Shown here: positions 15,788-22,897 of the stretch, in pieces
How the letters are laid out: each line of letters begins with the position of its first letter
Numbering within the stretch: the first letter of the stretch is position 1
Assembly: GCA_002320775.1 (NCBI GenBank)
Contig: DCKY01000110.1
Coordinates: 1-24,340, forward strand
From: Planctomycetes bacterium UBA1662
GTDB taxonomy: Bacteria > Planctomycetota > UBA8108
Length of the DNA: 24,340 bases
Direction of reading: 5' to 3'
Made by a program: the position numbers and the translations under genes
The notes under the pieces: model-generated
What the model was told of the DNA's origin: nothing
The model's database searches: none
What the model saw: the letters and a program-made list of their open reading frames with translations, nothing else

Positions 15788-15807
15788 GGCGGCTCCGGGT
15801 TCTGTTG

Positions 15808-16908
15808 CTATTCGAGCGGTCTCAGCTCGATGATTTTCTTCTCGGGGTCGATGCGGGAGATCGAGGTACGAATGACGTCTCCCTTAAGAGGGGGGTTCTT
15901 CATCTCGAGCAGGCACGCTCGCGGAATGAGGCCCTCGACACCTTCCTCTATCGCGACGTGAACGCCATCGGCGGTCTTTCCCGAGACCCAACCGGTAAAC
16001 TCCTCGCCCACCTCGTAGTTCGCGGCCGAGGCGCTCCAATCGAGGACCGAGCCCCGGCGCAGGTCCAGGCTGACTCGTTCGCGCTCTGCGTCGACGCGCT
16101 GTATTTCGACCTCGACCTCGATACCAACCGCGAGCTCCGCGCTCTGCCCGGTCTCCTTGCTCCAGGTGTGGAGCTTGCTCTGGTGGATGAGGCCCTCGAC
16201 GCCGCCGAGATCAACGAAGGCTCCATGGTTGTTGGTCTTGACAACGGTTCCCGTGAGGATCTCGCCCTCAGACAGTCTTGCCAGGGCGTTGCCTTTCAGC
16301 TCGACAGCCTGCTTCTCGAGCACGGCCCGGCGGCTTACCACCAGGTTCTGATCTTCCCTGTCGACCTGGGTGACCTCGACGCGGAATTTTTTTCCGACGA
16401 AGGGAGTCGCGTCCTCGATCCGTTTGATGTCGATCTGGGAGATGGGCATGAAGGCTCGCACTCCCTTGATATCGAGGTCGAGTCCGCCCTTGTTCGTTCC
16501 CGTGACCAGGGCCTCGAGCAGCGAGCCCGGGCGGAGATCTTCCCAGAAGACTTCTTTGCGGGCCTTGCCGACCGACAGGAGGACCATGTCACGGGCGCCA
16601 TCATAGCGAATGACGCTGGCCTTGATCCTCGTTCCGAGAAGCGGCAGCTCCTCGTCCTCTTCGAACTCGTCCTCTTCGATGAGGCCGTGGTGCTTGCCGT
16701 CGAGCTCGAGGAGAACCTCGCCGGCCCGGATATCGATGACGTTTCCCTCGAGGCGGTCGCCGGGCTCGAGCTTGTCGACATCAATCGTTTTTCCGGGAGA
16801 TGGCGCCGAGGCTCCGCCCATCAGGGCCTCGAGGTCGGCATCACTCATGCCGATGTCATCCTGGCTATCATCCATCTCATCGGGGAACTGACGACTTTTT
16901 GCTGCCAT
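15808..16908 (-). CDS. S1-domain RNA-binding protein with four S1 repeats (ribosomal protein S1-like)
   Basis: A 366-residue cytoplasmic RNA-binding protein. An acidic N-terminal 40 residues are followed by four S1 OB-fold domains at about 48-115, 125-197, 212-286 and 298-366. The third is the most typical (TGTVVKTNNHGAFVDLGGVEGLIHQSKL). It resembles ribosomal protein S1 but is shorter than six-domain S1, so it could be the S1 of this lineage or a paralogue. The open frame extends to a TTG at 16983, but ATG 16908 is preferred: AGGA lies 7 nt upstream, and a good promoter occupies 16956-16983, which would overlap the longer N-terminus. The MFS gene follows after 20 bp. Confidence 0.92.
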   Translation of the reverse strand: MAAKSRQFPDEMDDSQDDIGMSDADLEALMGGASAPSPGKTIDVDKLEPGDRLEGNVIDIRAGEVLLELDGKHHGLIEEDEFEEDEELPLLGTRIKASVIRYDGARDMVLLSVGKARKEVFWEDLRPGSLLEALVTGTNKGGLDLDIKGVRAFMPISQIDIKRIEDATPFVGKKFRVEVTQVDREDQNLVVSRRAVLEKQAVELKGNALARLSEGEILTGTVVKTNNHGAFVDLGGVEGLIHQSKLHTWSKETGQSAELAVGIEVEVEIQRVDAERERVSLDLRRGSVLDWSASAANYEVGEEFTGWVSGKTADGVHVAIEEGVEGLIPRACLLEMKNPPLKGDVIRTSISRIDPEKKIIELRPLE

Positions 16909-16955
16909 TGCGCTTCCTGCTGGTTGGTTTTCAGGGGACCTTCGACCGACCAATG

Positions 16956-16983
16956 ATCTTACGCCCGGGCTATGCAAGGTCAA
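16956..16983 (-). promoter_or_regulatory. Sigma70-like promoter of the S1-domain gene
   Basis: On the minus strand TTGACC (5 of 6 matches) and TAAGAT (4 of 6) are separated by 16 bp, about 50 bp before the ATG at 16908. Its position excludes the longer TTG start. Confidence 0.55.
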
Positions 16984-17080
16984 GCATCAGCCCTTTTTCC
17001 TTTCGGCGCCCGGGCATCCGCCAATGCTGAAGCCGTACCGCAGCCCCGCCTTCCAGGGCCAGGTGTGAGACCCCTCCAGC

Positions 17081-19198
17081 TTATCCTGCGGGCGCCAGGC
17101 AGGTGTTTGACGCGCCAGGCGTCGGGGCGGTCACGTTCCAGCCTGTTGAATCCAGGCGAGCCTCGCCGCAGCGCTGGATCGACTCGGTGTCCTTGTTACG
17201 GTTGGCGTTCTCATCAAGCTGAGATCCGAGGGCGTTTCCGGCGCCGAACAAGCCATCGAGCAGGCCCGCGTCCGCGCCATCGCTGGTTCCGTAGACGACC
17301 GCGTCGATGAGCCCCTCAGCGCTCACACCCTCACCGCCGGGGAAGTCGGCCGCATCGCCCTGGTGGAGGCCGACACCATCCGCGCCGTTCTGAAGCTGGT
17401 TGCTGGCGCCGCCCCAGGTGATCTGGGGCTCCGGAGCGAAACCGGAGGGGCCCACGAGTAGCAAGCCTTCATCGTTGGTGACACCGGCCAGCTGGCGCTG
17501 GCCATAGACCCTGTCGCCGTTTCCGTTGTAGAGGACCAGCACGTAGCCTGAGAGATCGACCCCGGCGATGCCGGCGGAGATCTCTACGAATTCACCGGTG
17601 TCTGTGGAGGTCTGGTCGCAGTCAACCTCGTTGATCACGAGATGGATCACGGTCAGGTCGAAGGCCGCCTCGGCGCCGGACTCAGACGTTACGATGAGCT
17701 CGGTCGAACCAGTGGGTGTCGAGTCAAGGACGGAGGCGACTGTGAGCTGGCTGTCGGAGTCGGAGGTGAAGCCCTGCGGCTCGCCGCCGATGGTTACCTC
17801 GGAGGCGCTCGAGAGCTGGTTGCCGGTAATCTGGAGGCTCGCCCCATGGGCGATCACGAGGTAGTCCACCGAGCTGATGGAGAAACCGGAGCCCATCGAG
17901 GTGAAGCCCGCCGAGTTGGCAGCGGGGTTCACCCCGGTGCCGAGCAGGCTGGTGACGGAGTCCGCCACGGTTACGGTGTAGTCGGTTCCGGGCGCCTGTT
18001 CCTCGGTTGCGAGGATGACCTGGTCTCCCTCAACCGTGGCCTCTGAGATTCCGAGTTCAGGGACGAAGGTGAAGGCGGCCTCGGGGTCTCCGATGCTCAC
18101 GGCATCGATGGCCATGTCGAAAGAGATGGTTACCTCGGTTCGGCTGCCAGCCGCGGCGCCTGTAACCTGGGGAGCTGGAGGAGCGGGACAGCTGTCGACG
18201 GAGACGTCCTCGATGCTGTAGGCGCTTGGCTGGGCCTGTCCTCGGAATCTCCACATGGGGCCGGTGAGCGACAGGACGCAGCCATTCACCAGGTTGTTCT
18301 TGGCTGCCAGCGAGTCACGCAGGGAATCGGTAATCCTGAGGCGAAGGTCTGAGTTGTCGCTGATGGCCGCAGTAGACACCACAGCGGAGAGGTGGCCGCC
18401 GCCGGCGAAGGCGAACTCGCTCTGGAGCGTGCAGGTCAGGGTGATCAGCTCGCTCTCGTAATCATCAAGGGCGTCGACGAGATCCGCCGAGTTGGAGACC
18501 TCCTGGGCCAGGGCGGAGACGTCGATCCCGCTGTCGAGAACCTCGTAATCTGCAAGACCTCGAATGGCTCGGGCATCGTAGATGGTGCCCAGTTCGGTGG
18601 CCCGCAGGCTGAGGAGATCGCCAACCTGGGGTTCGGGGTCGAGAGAGAGCGGATCGAGCTCAACGACGATCGCCGGGCCGGAGGCGTCCGCCTGCAGGAA
18701 GAACCCGGCCGGGGCGCCGCCAACAGCCGGCCGCTTGTAGGTGACCACCGCGCCGGTCACCATCACATCGACCTCTCCATCTTCAGTTGTCCTGAGCAGG
18801 GCTATAGCCTCGGATGGGTTCGGCGGAGGCGCGATAACTTCACAGGCGGGAAAGGAGGCGCAGCCGAGACCGTCGGCGCTCGGGTCCAGCCCGCACTCCT
18901 GCCAGGGGGCGGGCGGAGCGGCCGCTCCCAGGAAGAGATGGCGCAGGAGATGACTCGGATCGGATATGTCCACCTCGCCGCTGTCGTTGGAGTCGAGCGC
19001 ATCCAGGCAGAGGGGGGCATCGCCGCCCTGGAAGAGGTAGGCCAGGGTGAAGATCGCATCACTGAGATCCACCCTCGTATCGGTGTTGGAGTCCCCGCGC
19101 AAAAAGGCGTTATCGCCGGCTTGTACCAGCGGACAAGCGCAGATGGCAAGGAGAGAGAACGCTGTGAGTACATTGTGAAAACGGTTCTTGTGGTGCAT
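17081..19198 (-). CDS. Secreted multidomain protein: dockerin-like module, OB-like, Ig-like, IPT-like and lamin-tail-like parts
   Basis: A 705-residue exported protein. Residues 1-27 are a signal peptide (HHKNR, hydrophobic core, VQA cleavage). Residues 32-91 are a paired EF-hand dockerin-like module (GDSNTDTRVDLSD and DSNDSGEVDISD), followed by a Cys-containing GLDPSADGLGC linker. About 143-220 resembles an OB fold of the kind found in secreted nucleases. About 337-439 is Big_5/SbsA Ig-like (ISFDMAIDAV, TDYTVTVADSV). About 440-518 is IPT/TIG-like. Residues 519-705 start with INEVDCDQ and continue GEFVEI...VDLSGYVLVLYNG, typical of a lamin-tail domain. No catalytic motif was seen. ATG 19198 is preferred over the upstream 19234, since it has a purine-rich AAGGCGG just upstream and yields a proper signal peptide. 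Domain calls beyond the dockerin-like and lamin-tail parts are moderate. Confidence 0.85.
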   Translation of the reverse strand: MHHKNRFHNVLTAFSLLAICACPLVQAGDNAFLRGDSNTDTRVDLSDAIFTLAYLFQGGDAPLCLDALDSNDSGEVDISDPSHLLRHLFLGAAAPPAPWQECGLDPSADGLGCASFPACEVIAPPPNPSEAIALLRTTEDGEVDVMVTGAVVTYKRPAVGGAPAGFFLQADASGPAIVVELDPLSLDPEPQVGDLLSLRATELGTIYDARAIRGLADYEVLDSGIDVSALAQEVSNSADLVDALDDYESELITLTCTLQSEFAFAGGGHLSAVVSTAAISDNSDLRLRITDSLRDSLAAKNNLVNGCVLSLTGPMWRFRGQAQPSAYSIEDVSVDSCPAPPAPQVTGAAAGSRTEVTISFDMAIDAVSIGDPEAAFTFVPELGISEATVEGDQVILATEEQAPGTDYTVTVADSVTSLLGTGVNPAANSAGFTSMGSGFSISSVDYLVIAHGASLQITGNQLSSASEVTIGGEPQGFTSDSDSQLTVASVLDSTPTGSTELIVTSESGAEAAFDLTVIHLVINEVDCDQTSTDTGEFVEISAGIAGVDLSGYVLVLYNGNGDRVYGQRQLAGVTNDEGLLLVGPSGFAPEPQITWGGASNQLQNGADGVGLHQGDAADFPGGEGVSAEGLIDAVVYGTSDGADAGLLDGLFGAGNALGSQLDENANRNKDTESIQRCGEARLDSTGWNVTAPTPGASNTCLAPAG

Positions 19199-19250
19199 TG
19201 TTCCGCCTTTTTGAGGAATGCAGGAGGGTCTCAAGGACCCCGGTTCAGAC

Positions 19251-19277
19251 TACCCGAGTAGGAAGTGTTACCCGAGT
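19251..19277. repeat. Two 9-bp direct repeats in a divergent promoter region
   Basis: TACCCGAGT occurs at 19251-19259 and again at 19269-19277, 18 bp apart, about 60 bp upstream of the lamin-tail gene. The spacing of nearly two helical turns suggests a tandem regulator site, but this is inference. Confidence 0.4.
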
Positions 19278-19283
19278 TTCGGA

Positions 19284-19318
19284 GGCAGTCAAGACTTTCC
19301 AATTCGATATTGACTGCC
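19284..19318. promoter_or_regulatory. Inverted repeat carrying back-to-back TTGACT boxes
   Basis: GGCAGTCAA (19284-19292) and TTGACTGCC (19310-19318) are exact reverse complements with 17 bp between. Each arm contains TTGACT pointing outward, towards one of the two divergent secreted-protein genes. The arms could therefore be paired -35 elements or one shared operator. The -10 boxes at the right distance are weak (TAACAC leftward, CACGAT rightward). Confidence 0.5.
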
Positions 19319-19408
19319 CGGGTGATCTCGTCGCACGATGTCCTTCCGCTTTCATTCGCGGACGACATGCATTCGGTCTTTTGAATAATACTGAGGAAGG
19401 AAATCCAG

Positions 19409-20530
19409 ATGAAGTTGAAGCTGCTGGCCGGCCTGGCCCTGACGTGCTCTCTCTCTATCAGTTTGAATCCCGCCGCCGCAGCTGATCTCACCGCGGGCAT
19501 GAAGACGGCCAGCCTGGAGCTTAAATCAGCCGGTCCCGTGGCCTTTGGACCGGAGGGCATTCTCTTTGTCGCCGATCCCCTGGGGGCCGCTGTTCACGCG
19601 ATCGCGACCGGTGATGCCGGCAAGGTCGCCAAGAGGAAACCCGTAGCTCTCGAGGCCGTGGACCGCAAGATCGCCGCGGCCCTTGGGACAGCTCCTGACA
19701 AGATCCGTATTTCCGACCTGGCGGTGAATCCGCTCTCCGGGGTCGCCTATCTTTCGGTCGCGCGTGGAAGCGGAGTCGCCGCTCCCGCCGTTATTGTCTC
19801 GGTCCGCGGAGACAAGCTTGAAGCTCTCGATCTCTCCGCCCTGAAATCATCCAGCTTCACCCTGACCTCCGTTCCCGATGCCAAGGCTACGACGGGCCGG
19901 GGCCGTAGGCGTCAGAGCGCCAGGTCCCAGGCCATTACAGATCTCGGCTACGTGAATGGCCGGGTGCTGGTGGCCGGCATGTCCAACGAGGAGTTCTCCT
20001 CGAGCCTGAGGTCGATCGCCTTTCCTTTCGATGGTTCCGGCAAGCCCGCCAGCGTTGAGATCTATCATGGCGCCCATGGGCGTTTCGAGACCCGCTCCCC
20101 TGTGCGCACCTTCGTCTCGCTGAACGTCGCCGGACAGCCCTACCTCGTCGCCGCCTACCAGTGCACGCCGCTGGTTACGATTCCTCTCGCGGATATCAAG
20201 CCGGGGGCGAAGCTCAAGGGGAAGACCGTGGCTGAGCTGGGCAACCGCAACCGGCCGCTCGACATGATCGTCTATACCAAGGGCGGCAAGGAGTACATGT
20301 TGATCGCGAATTCGAGCCGCGGAATCATGAAGGTCTCGACCGTCGATCTCGGGAAATCTCCCGCCATCACCGAGCGTGTCTCCGGCGGAGGCCGCAAGGG
20401 AGTTCCCTACGAGACCATCGATGGCTGGAAGGGAATCATTCAGCTCGACAGGGCCGATGACGCTAACGCGCTGGTGATGCGTGAGACCGAGGCCGGGTCC
20501 CTCAACCTGGAAACTCTGCCGCTGCCGTGA
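19409..20530 (+). CDS. Exported protein of unknown function, beta-propeller-like
   Basis: A 373-residue protein with a clear signal peptide (MKLKLL, hydrophobic core, AAAA about residue 25). The mature part has repeated short strands such as GPEGILFVADPLGAAVHAI, ISDLAVNPLSGVAYLSV, ITDLGYVNGRVLVAGM and EYMLIANSSRGIMKVSTVD. These are spaced like propeller blades, so an NHL/quinoprotein-like propeller is a reasonable guess, not a firm call. A basic loop, GRGRRRQSAR, lies near residue 168. No catalytic signature was found. AAGGA 7 nt before the ATG supports the start. Its TGA overlaps the GTG of the next gene (GTGA), so the two are translationally coupled and probably act together at the cell surface or in the periplasm. 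Confidence 0.82.
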   Translation: MKLKLLAGLALTCSLSISLNPAAAADLTAGMKTASLELKSAGPVAFGPEGILFVADPLGAAVHAIATGDAGKVAKRKPVALEAVDRKIAAALGTAPDKIRISDLAVNPLSGVAYLSVARGSGVAAPAVIVSVRGDKLEALDLSALKSSSFTLTSVPDAKATTGRGRRRQSARSQAITDLGYVNGRVLVAGMSNEEFSSSLRSIAFPFDGSGKPASVEIYHGAHGRFETRSPVRTFVSLNVAGQPYLVAAYQCTPLVTIPLADIKPGAKLKGKTVAELGNRNRPLDMIVYTKGGKEYMLIANSSRGIMKVSTVDLGKSPAITERVSGGGRKGVPYETIDGWKGIIQLDRADDANALVMRETEAGSLNLETLPLP

Positions 20531-21675
20531 TTCGCCGCCTCTCGTGGATGATTTCAGCTGTCCTGCTCCTGGGGCTCAGCGTTGGCTGCGGCCGCTCCCT
20601 GAGGGAGGAGCCCGGTTCCGCCCGGGTAGACCTGGGTACCGCCGCGGATGGATCGAGGTATTTCGAAGTTACTGGTATCGAGGGTTATCCCGGAGTGGGT
20701 AAGCCCGCCTGGAGCGAGTTTTTCAGGATCTACACGCTCTTTGAAAGAGACTCCTCCCCGGCTGATTTGCCGCCGCTGGCCGGTTCCTACGTATTTACCG
20801 GCGGGGTCTTGCGTTTCAAGCCCCACTTTCCCCTCGAGCCCGGGCTGGAATATTCGGCCAGGGTCTATGGTTCGCCCCGCGGCTTTCGGGAGACTCGCTT
20901 CAAGCTGCCGCGGCGAGAGGCCGTGCCCACCACGGTGGTCTCGGCGGTTTATCCCTCGACCGCGGCGCTGCCGGCCAACCTGCTGAAATTTTACATTCAT
21001 TTTTCAGCTCCGATGAGCGTTGGCCGGTCTTATGAACACGTTCGCCTGCTCGATTCGGGAGGGAAGACCGTCAGGTATCCTTTCCTGGAGCTTGATGAAG
21101 AGCTCTGGGATCCAACCGGCCGGCGCCTGACTGTTTTTATCGATCCGGGGCGCATCAAGCAGGGGGTTTTGCCCAACTCCGAGGTTGGCCCGGTATTTGT
21201 AGAAGGGCAGGACTATACCCTGGAGATCAGCGGTGATTGGAAGGATGCCGCGGGCGCCCGCCTGCGCTCGCCTTTCAGCAAACCCTTCAGGGTTTCAGGC
21301 GCCGACCACGAATCGCCTGACCCGTCCGCCTGGAAGCTCTTGGCGCCATCTGCCGGAAGCCGTGATCCCCTGGCGCTCACCTTTGGCGCCCCGCTTGATC
21401 ACGCCCTCCTGCAGAGGCTTCTCTGGGTAGAGAGCGCGGCAGGGGAGAGGGTGGAGGGCGAGGTTCGTGTCGAGGACAGCGAGCGCCGCTGGTCGCTGCT
21501 TCCTGACAAAGACTGGAGTCCGGGGACCTACCAGCTGGTGATCCGCAGCACGCTGGAGGATCTCGCCGGCAATGGGATCGACAAGCCCTTCGAGGTCGAT
21601 CTCTTCGAGCAGGTTCGCACCCGGGTTGATTCGAAGCTCGTTCGCCGCGAGTTCACCATCACCCCGAGCAGGTGA
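20527..21675 (+). CDS. Putative lipoprotein with SbsA/Big_5-like Ig domains
   Basis: A 382-residue protein starting at a GTG that overlaps the upstream stop by four bases. The N-terminus (MIRRLSW, hydrophobic core, LSVGC) is a type II signal peptide with Cys21 as the lipidated residue; Ser instead of Leu at -3 is slightly off consensus. The mature part contains at least two Ig-like segments of the SbsA/Big_5 type: one near residues 135-260 (YPSTAALPANLLKFYIHFSA, EGQDYTLEISGDWKDAAG) and one near 280-370 (LALTFGAPLDHALL, YQLVIRSTLEDLAGNGI). No enzyme motif was seen. It probably anchors or partners the propeller-like protein. Its last 17 bp overlap the convergent M24 gene. Confidence 0.83.
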   Translation: MIRRLSWMISAVLLLGLSVGCGRSLREEPGSARVDLGTAADGSRYFEVTGIEGYPGVGKPAWSEFFRIYTLFERDSSPADLPPLAGSYVFTGGVLRFKPHFPLEPGLEYSARVYGSPRGFRETRFKLPRREAVPTTVVSAVYPSTAALPANLLKFYIHFSAPMSVGRSYEHVRLLDSGGKTVRYPFLELDEELWDPTGRRLTVFIDPGRIKQGVLPNSEVGPVFVEGQDYTLEISGDWKDAAGARLRSPFSKPFRVSGADHESPDPSAWKLLAPSAGSRDPLALTFGAPLDHALLQRLLWVESAAGERVEGEVRVEDSERRWSLLPDKDWSPGTYQLVIRSTLEDLAGNGIDKPFEVDLFEQVRTRVDSKLVRREFTITPSR

Positions 21676-22864
21676 TGATGTCTTCGGGAATCTCCGTCAG
21701 GTTCTCGAGCCTGTCGGCGCGAACAGCGTAGGTGTTCTCGATTCCGATCACTCCCCACTCGGGGTGGGTGTATTTCGGCTCGATCGCCAGGGTGTTGCCC
21801 GTGACGAGGGGTTCGTCAAAGCGGGGCGCCAGCACCGGGAGCTCGTTGACCTCCAGTCCCACACTGTGGCCGGTGAATTTCACCGCCAGCTCGCCCGGCC
21901 CCATGAAGTTGTCGCCGATTCCCTTGTCGTGGGCGAGGGCGACCATCTCCTCATAGATCTTCGAGGGTGTGGAGCCCTCCCGGATCGTGTCCTCGCAGAA
22001 GCGCAGCAGCTCGCGGGTCTTCTCATAGATTTCCACCGCTCCATCGGGCATGGCCCCGGAAACCGCCATGCGAGTGCAGTCGCTGTGGTAGCCGCTCAGG
22101 CTCATCAGGTAGTCGATGATGATCGGGGTGTCTCTCTCGATGGGACTTCTTGAGCCGCCCTGGGAGACGCAGGCATGGGGCCCCTTTCCGCCGATGGGGA
22201 AGAGGGAGTGGTTGGGCAGCGCCCCCTCGGCGCCGCTGGTGACCGTTCCAATCCCGGTTCCGATGTTCATTCCACGCAGCCGGATGATCCCGCAGTGGCC
22301 GAGGGTCCTCGCCCGGCAGTCGAGCTGATTCTGCAGCTCGCAGGTGGAGGCGCCATCCCTGTCGAGGAGCTCCGGTACCGACTCGAAGAGGGTGCGCTGC
22401 GCCTCGGCGGCCCGTCTCAGCTCGCCGATTTCGAATTCACTTTTCGCCGCCCGGTTGGCCATGAGCAGCGGGGTTGCGTCAAGTATCTCGGCCCCCTCGC
22501 CCAGCAGCCCGCTGTAGAAGGCGTATGTCGCCGCGGGCAGCACGTCGAGCTCCATGCCGATGCGCCAGGGGGGAGGGCCCAGGAGGCTGGCGAGCTCATC
22601 CGGCAGGCCCTTCATGCTGGAAAGCGGCTCGATGTGCCCCAGGGGTGAGTCTTCCCGCGCGCGCTCGAGCACCTTGCGCACCAGCAGCCGGGGCTCATTG
22701 CCGGCGGTGATCAGCAGGTGGGCGGTCTGGACGGTGCCGCTGAGGTAGTAGAGATCGGCGGTATTGAGGACGATGATCGCGTCGAGATTTTCACCAGACG
22801 CCTTCATCATCTGCTGGAGCCGCTGGTGCCGTGCCTGGATTTCCGCCGAATCGAAGGGCTTCAT
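21659..22864 (-). CDS. M24 family metallopeptidase (Xaa-Pro aminopeptidase/dipeptidase-like)
   Basis: A two-domain pita-bread peptidase of 401 residues. Residues 1-135 are a creatinase-N domain. The C-terminal domain holds all five metal ligands: Asp251 (IIIDY), Asp262 (HSDCTR), His333 (TGHSVGLEVNE), Glu362 (AIEPK) and Glu376 (GIENT). It is therefore expected to be active and to cleave peptides at proline or to act on a related substrate. No signal peptide is present, so it is cytoplasmic. It follows the formate dehydrogenase gene by 33 bp on the same strand and may share its transcript. No clear Shine-Dalgarno precedes the ATG. Its stop lies inside the end of the convergent lipoprotein gene. 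Confidence 0.93.
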   Translation of the reverse strand: MKPFDSAEIQARHQRLQQMMKASGENLDAIIVLNTADLYYLSGTVQTAHLLITAGNEPRLLVRKVLERAREDSPLGHIEPLSSMKGLPDELASLLGPPPWRIGMELDVLPAATYAFYSGLLGEGAEILDATPLLMANRAAKSEFEIGELRRAAEAQRTLFESVPELLDRDGASTCELQNQLDCRARTLGHCGIIRLRGMNIGTGIGTVTSGAEGALPNHSLFPIGGKGPHACVSQGGSRSPIERDTPIIIDYLMSLSGYHSDCTRMAVSGAMPDGAVEIYEKTRELLRFCEDTIREGSTPSKIYEEMVALAHDKGIGDNFMGPGELAVKFTGHSVGLEVNELPVLAPRFDEPLVTGNTLAIEPKYTHPEWGVIGIENTYAVRADRLENLTEIPEDIITCSG

Positions 22865-22897
22865 ACCGAGAGCATATCAGAAAAAACCGCGGTCGCC

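Noticed and set aside
15805..16956. A 383-codon plus-strand frame opposite the S1-domain gene
   Set aside because: Four S1 domains, a promoter and an operon partner support the minus strand; the plus frame is a GC-rich antisense shadow.
16909..16983. N-terminal extension of the S1-domain protein from a TTG codon
   Set aside because: A promoter with TTGACC and TAAGAT overlaps it, and the ATG at 16908 has its own ribosome-binding site.
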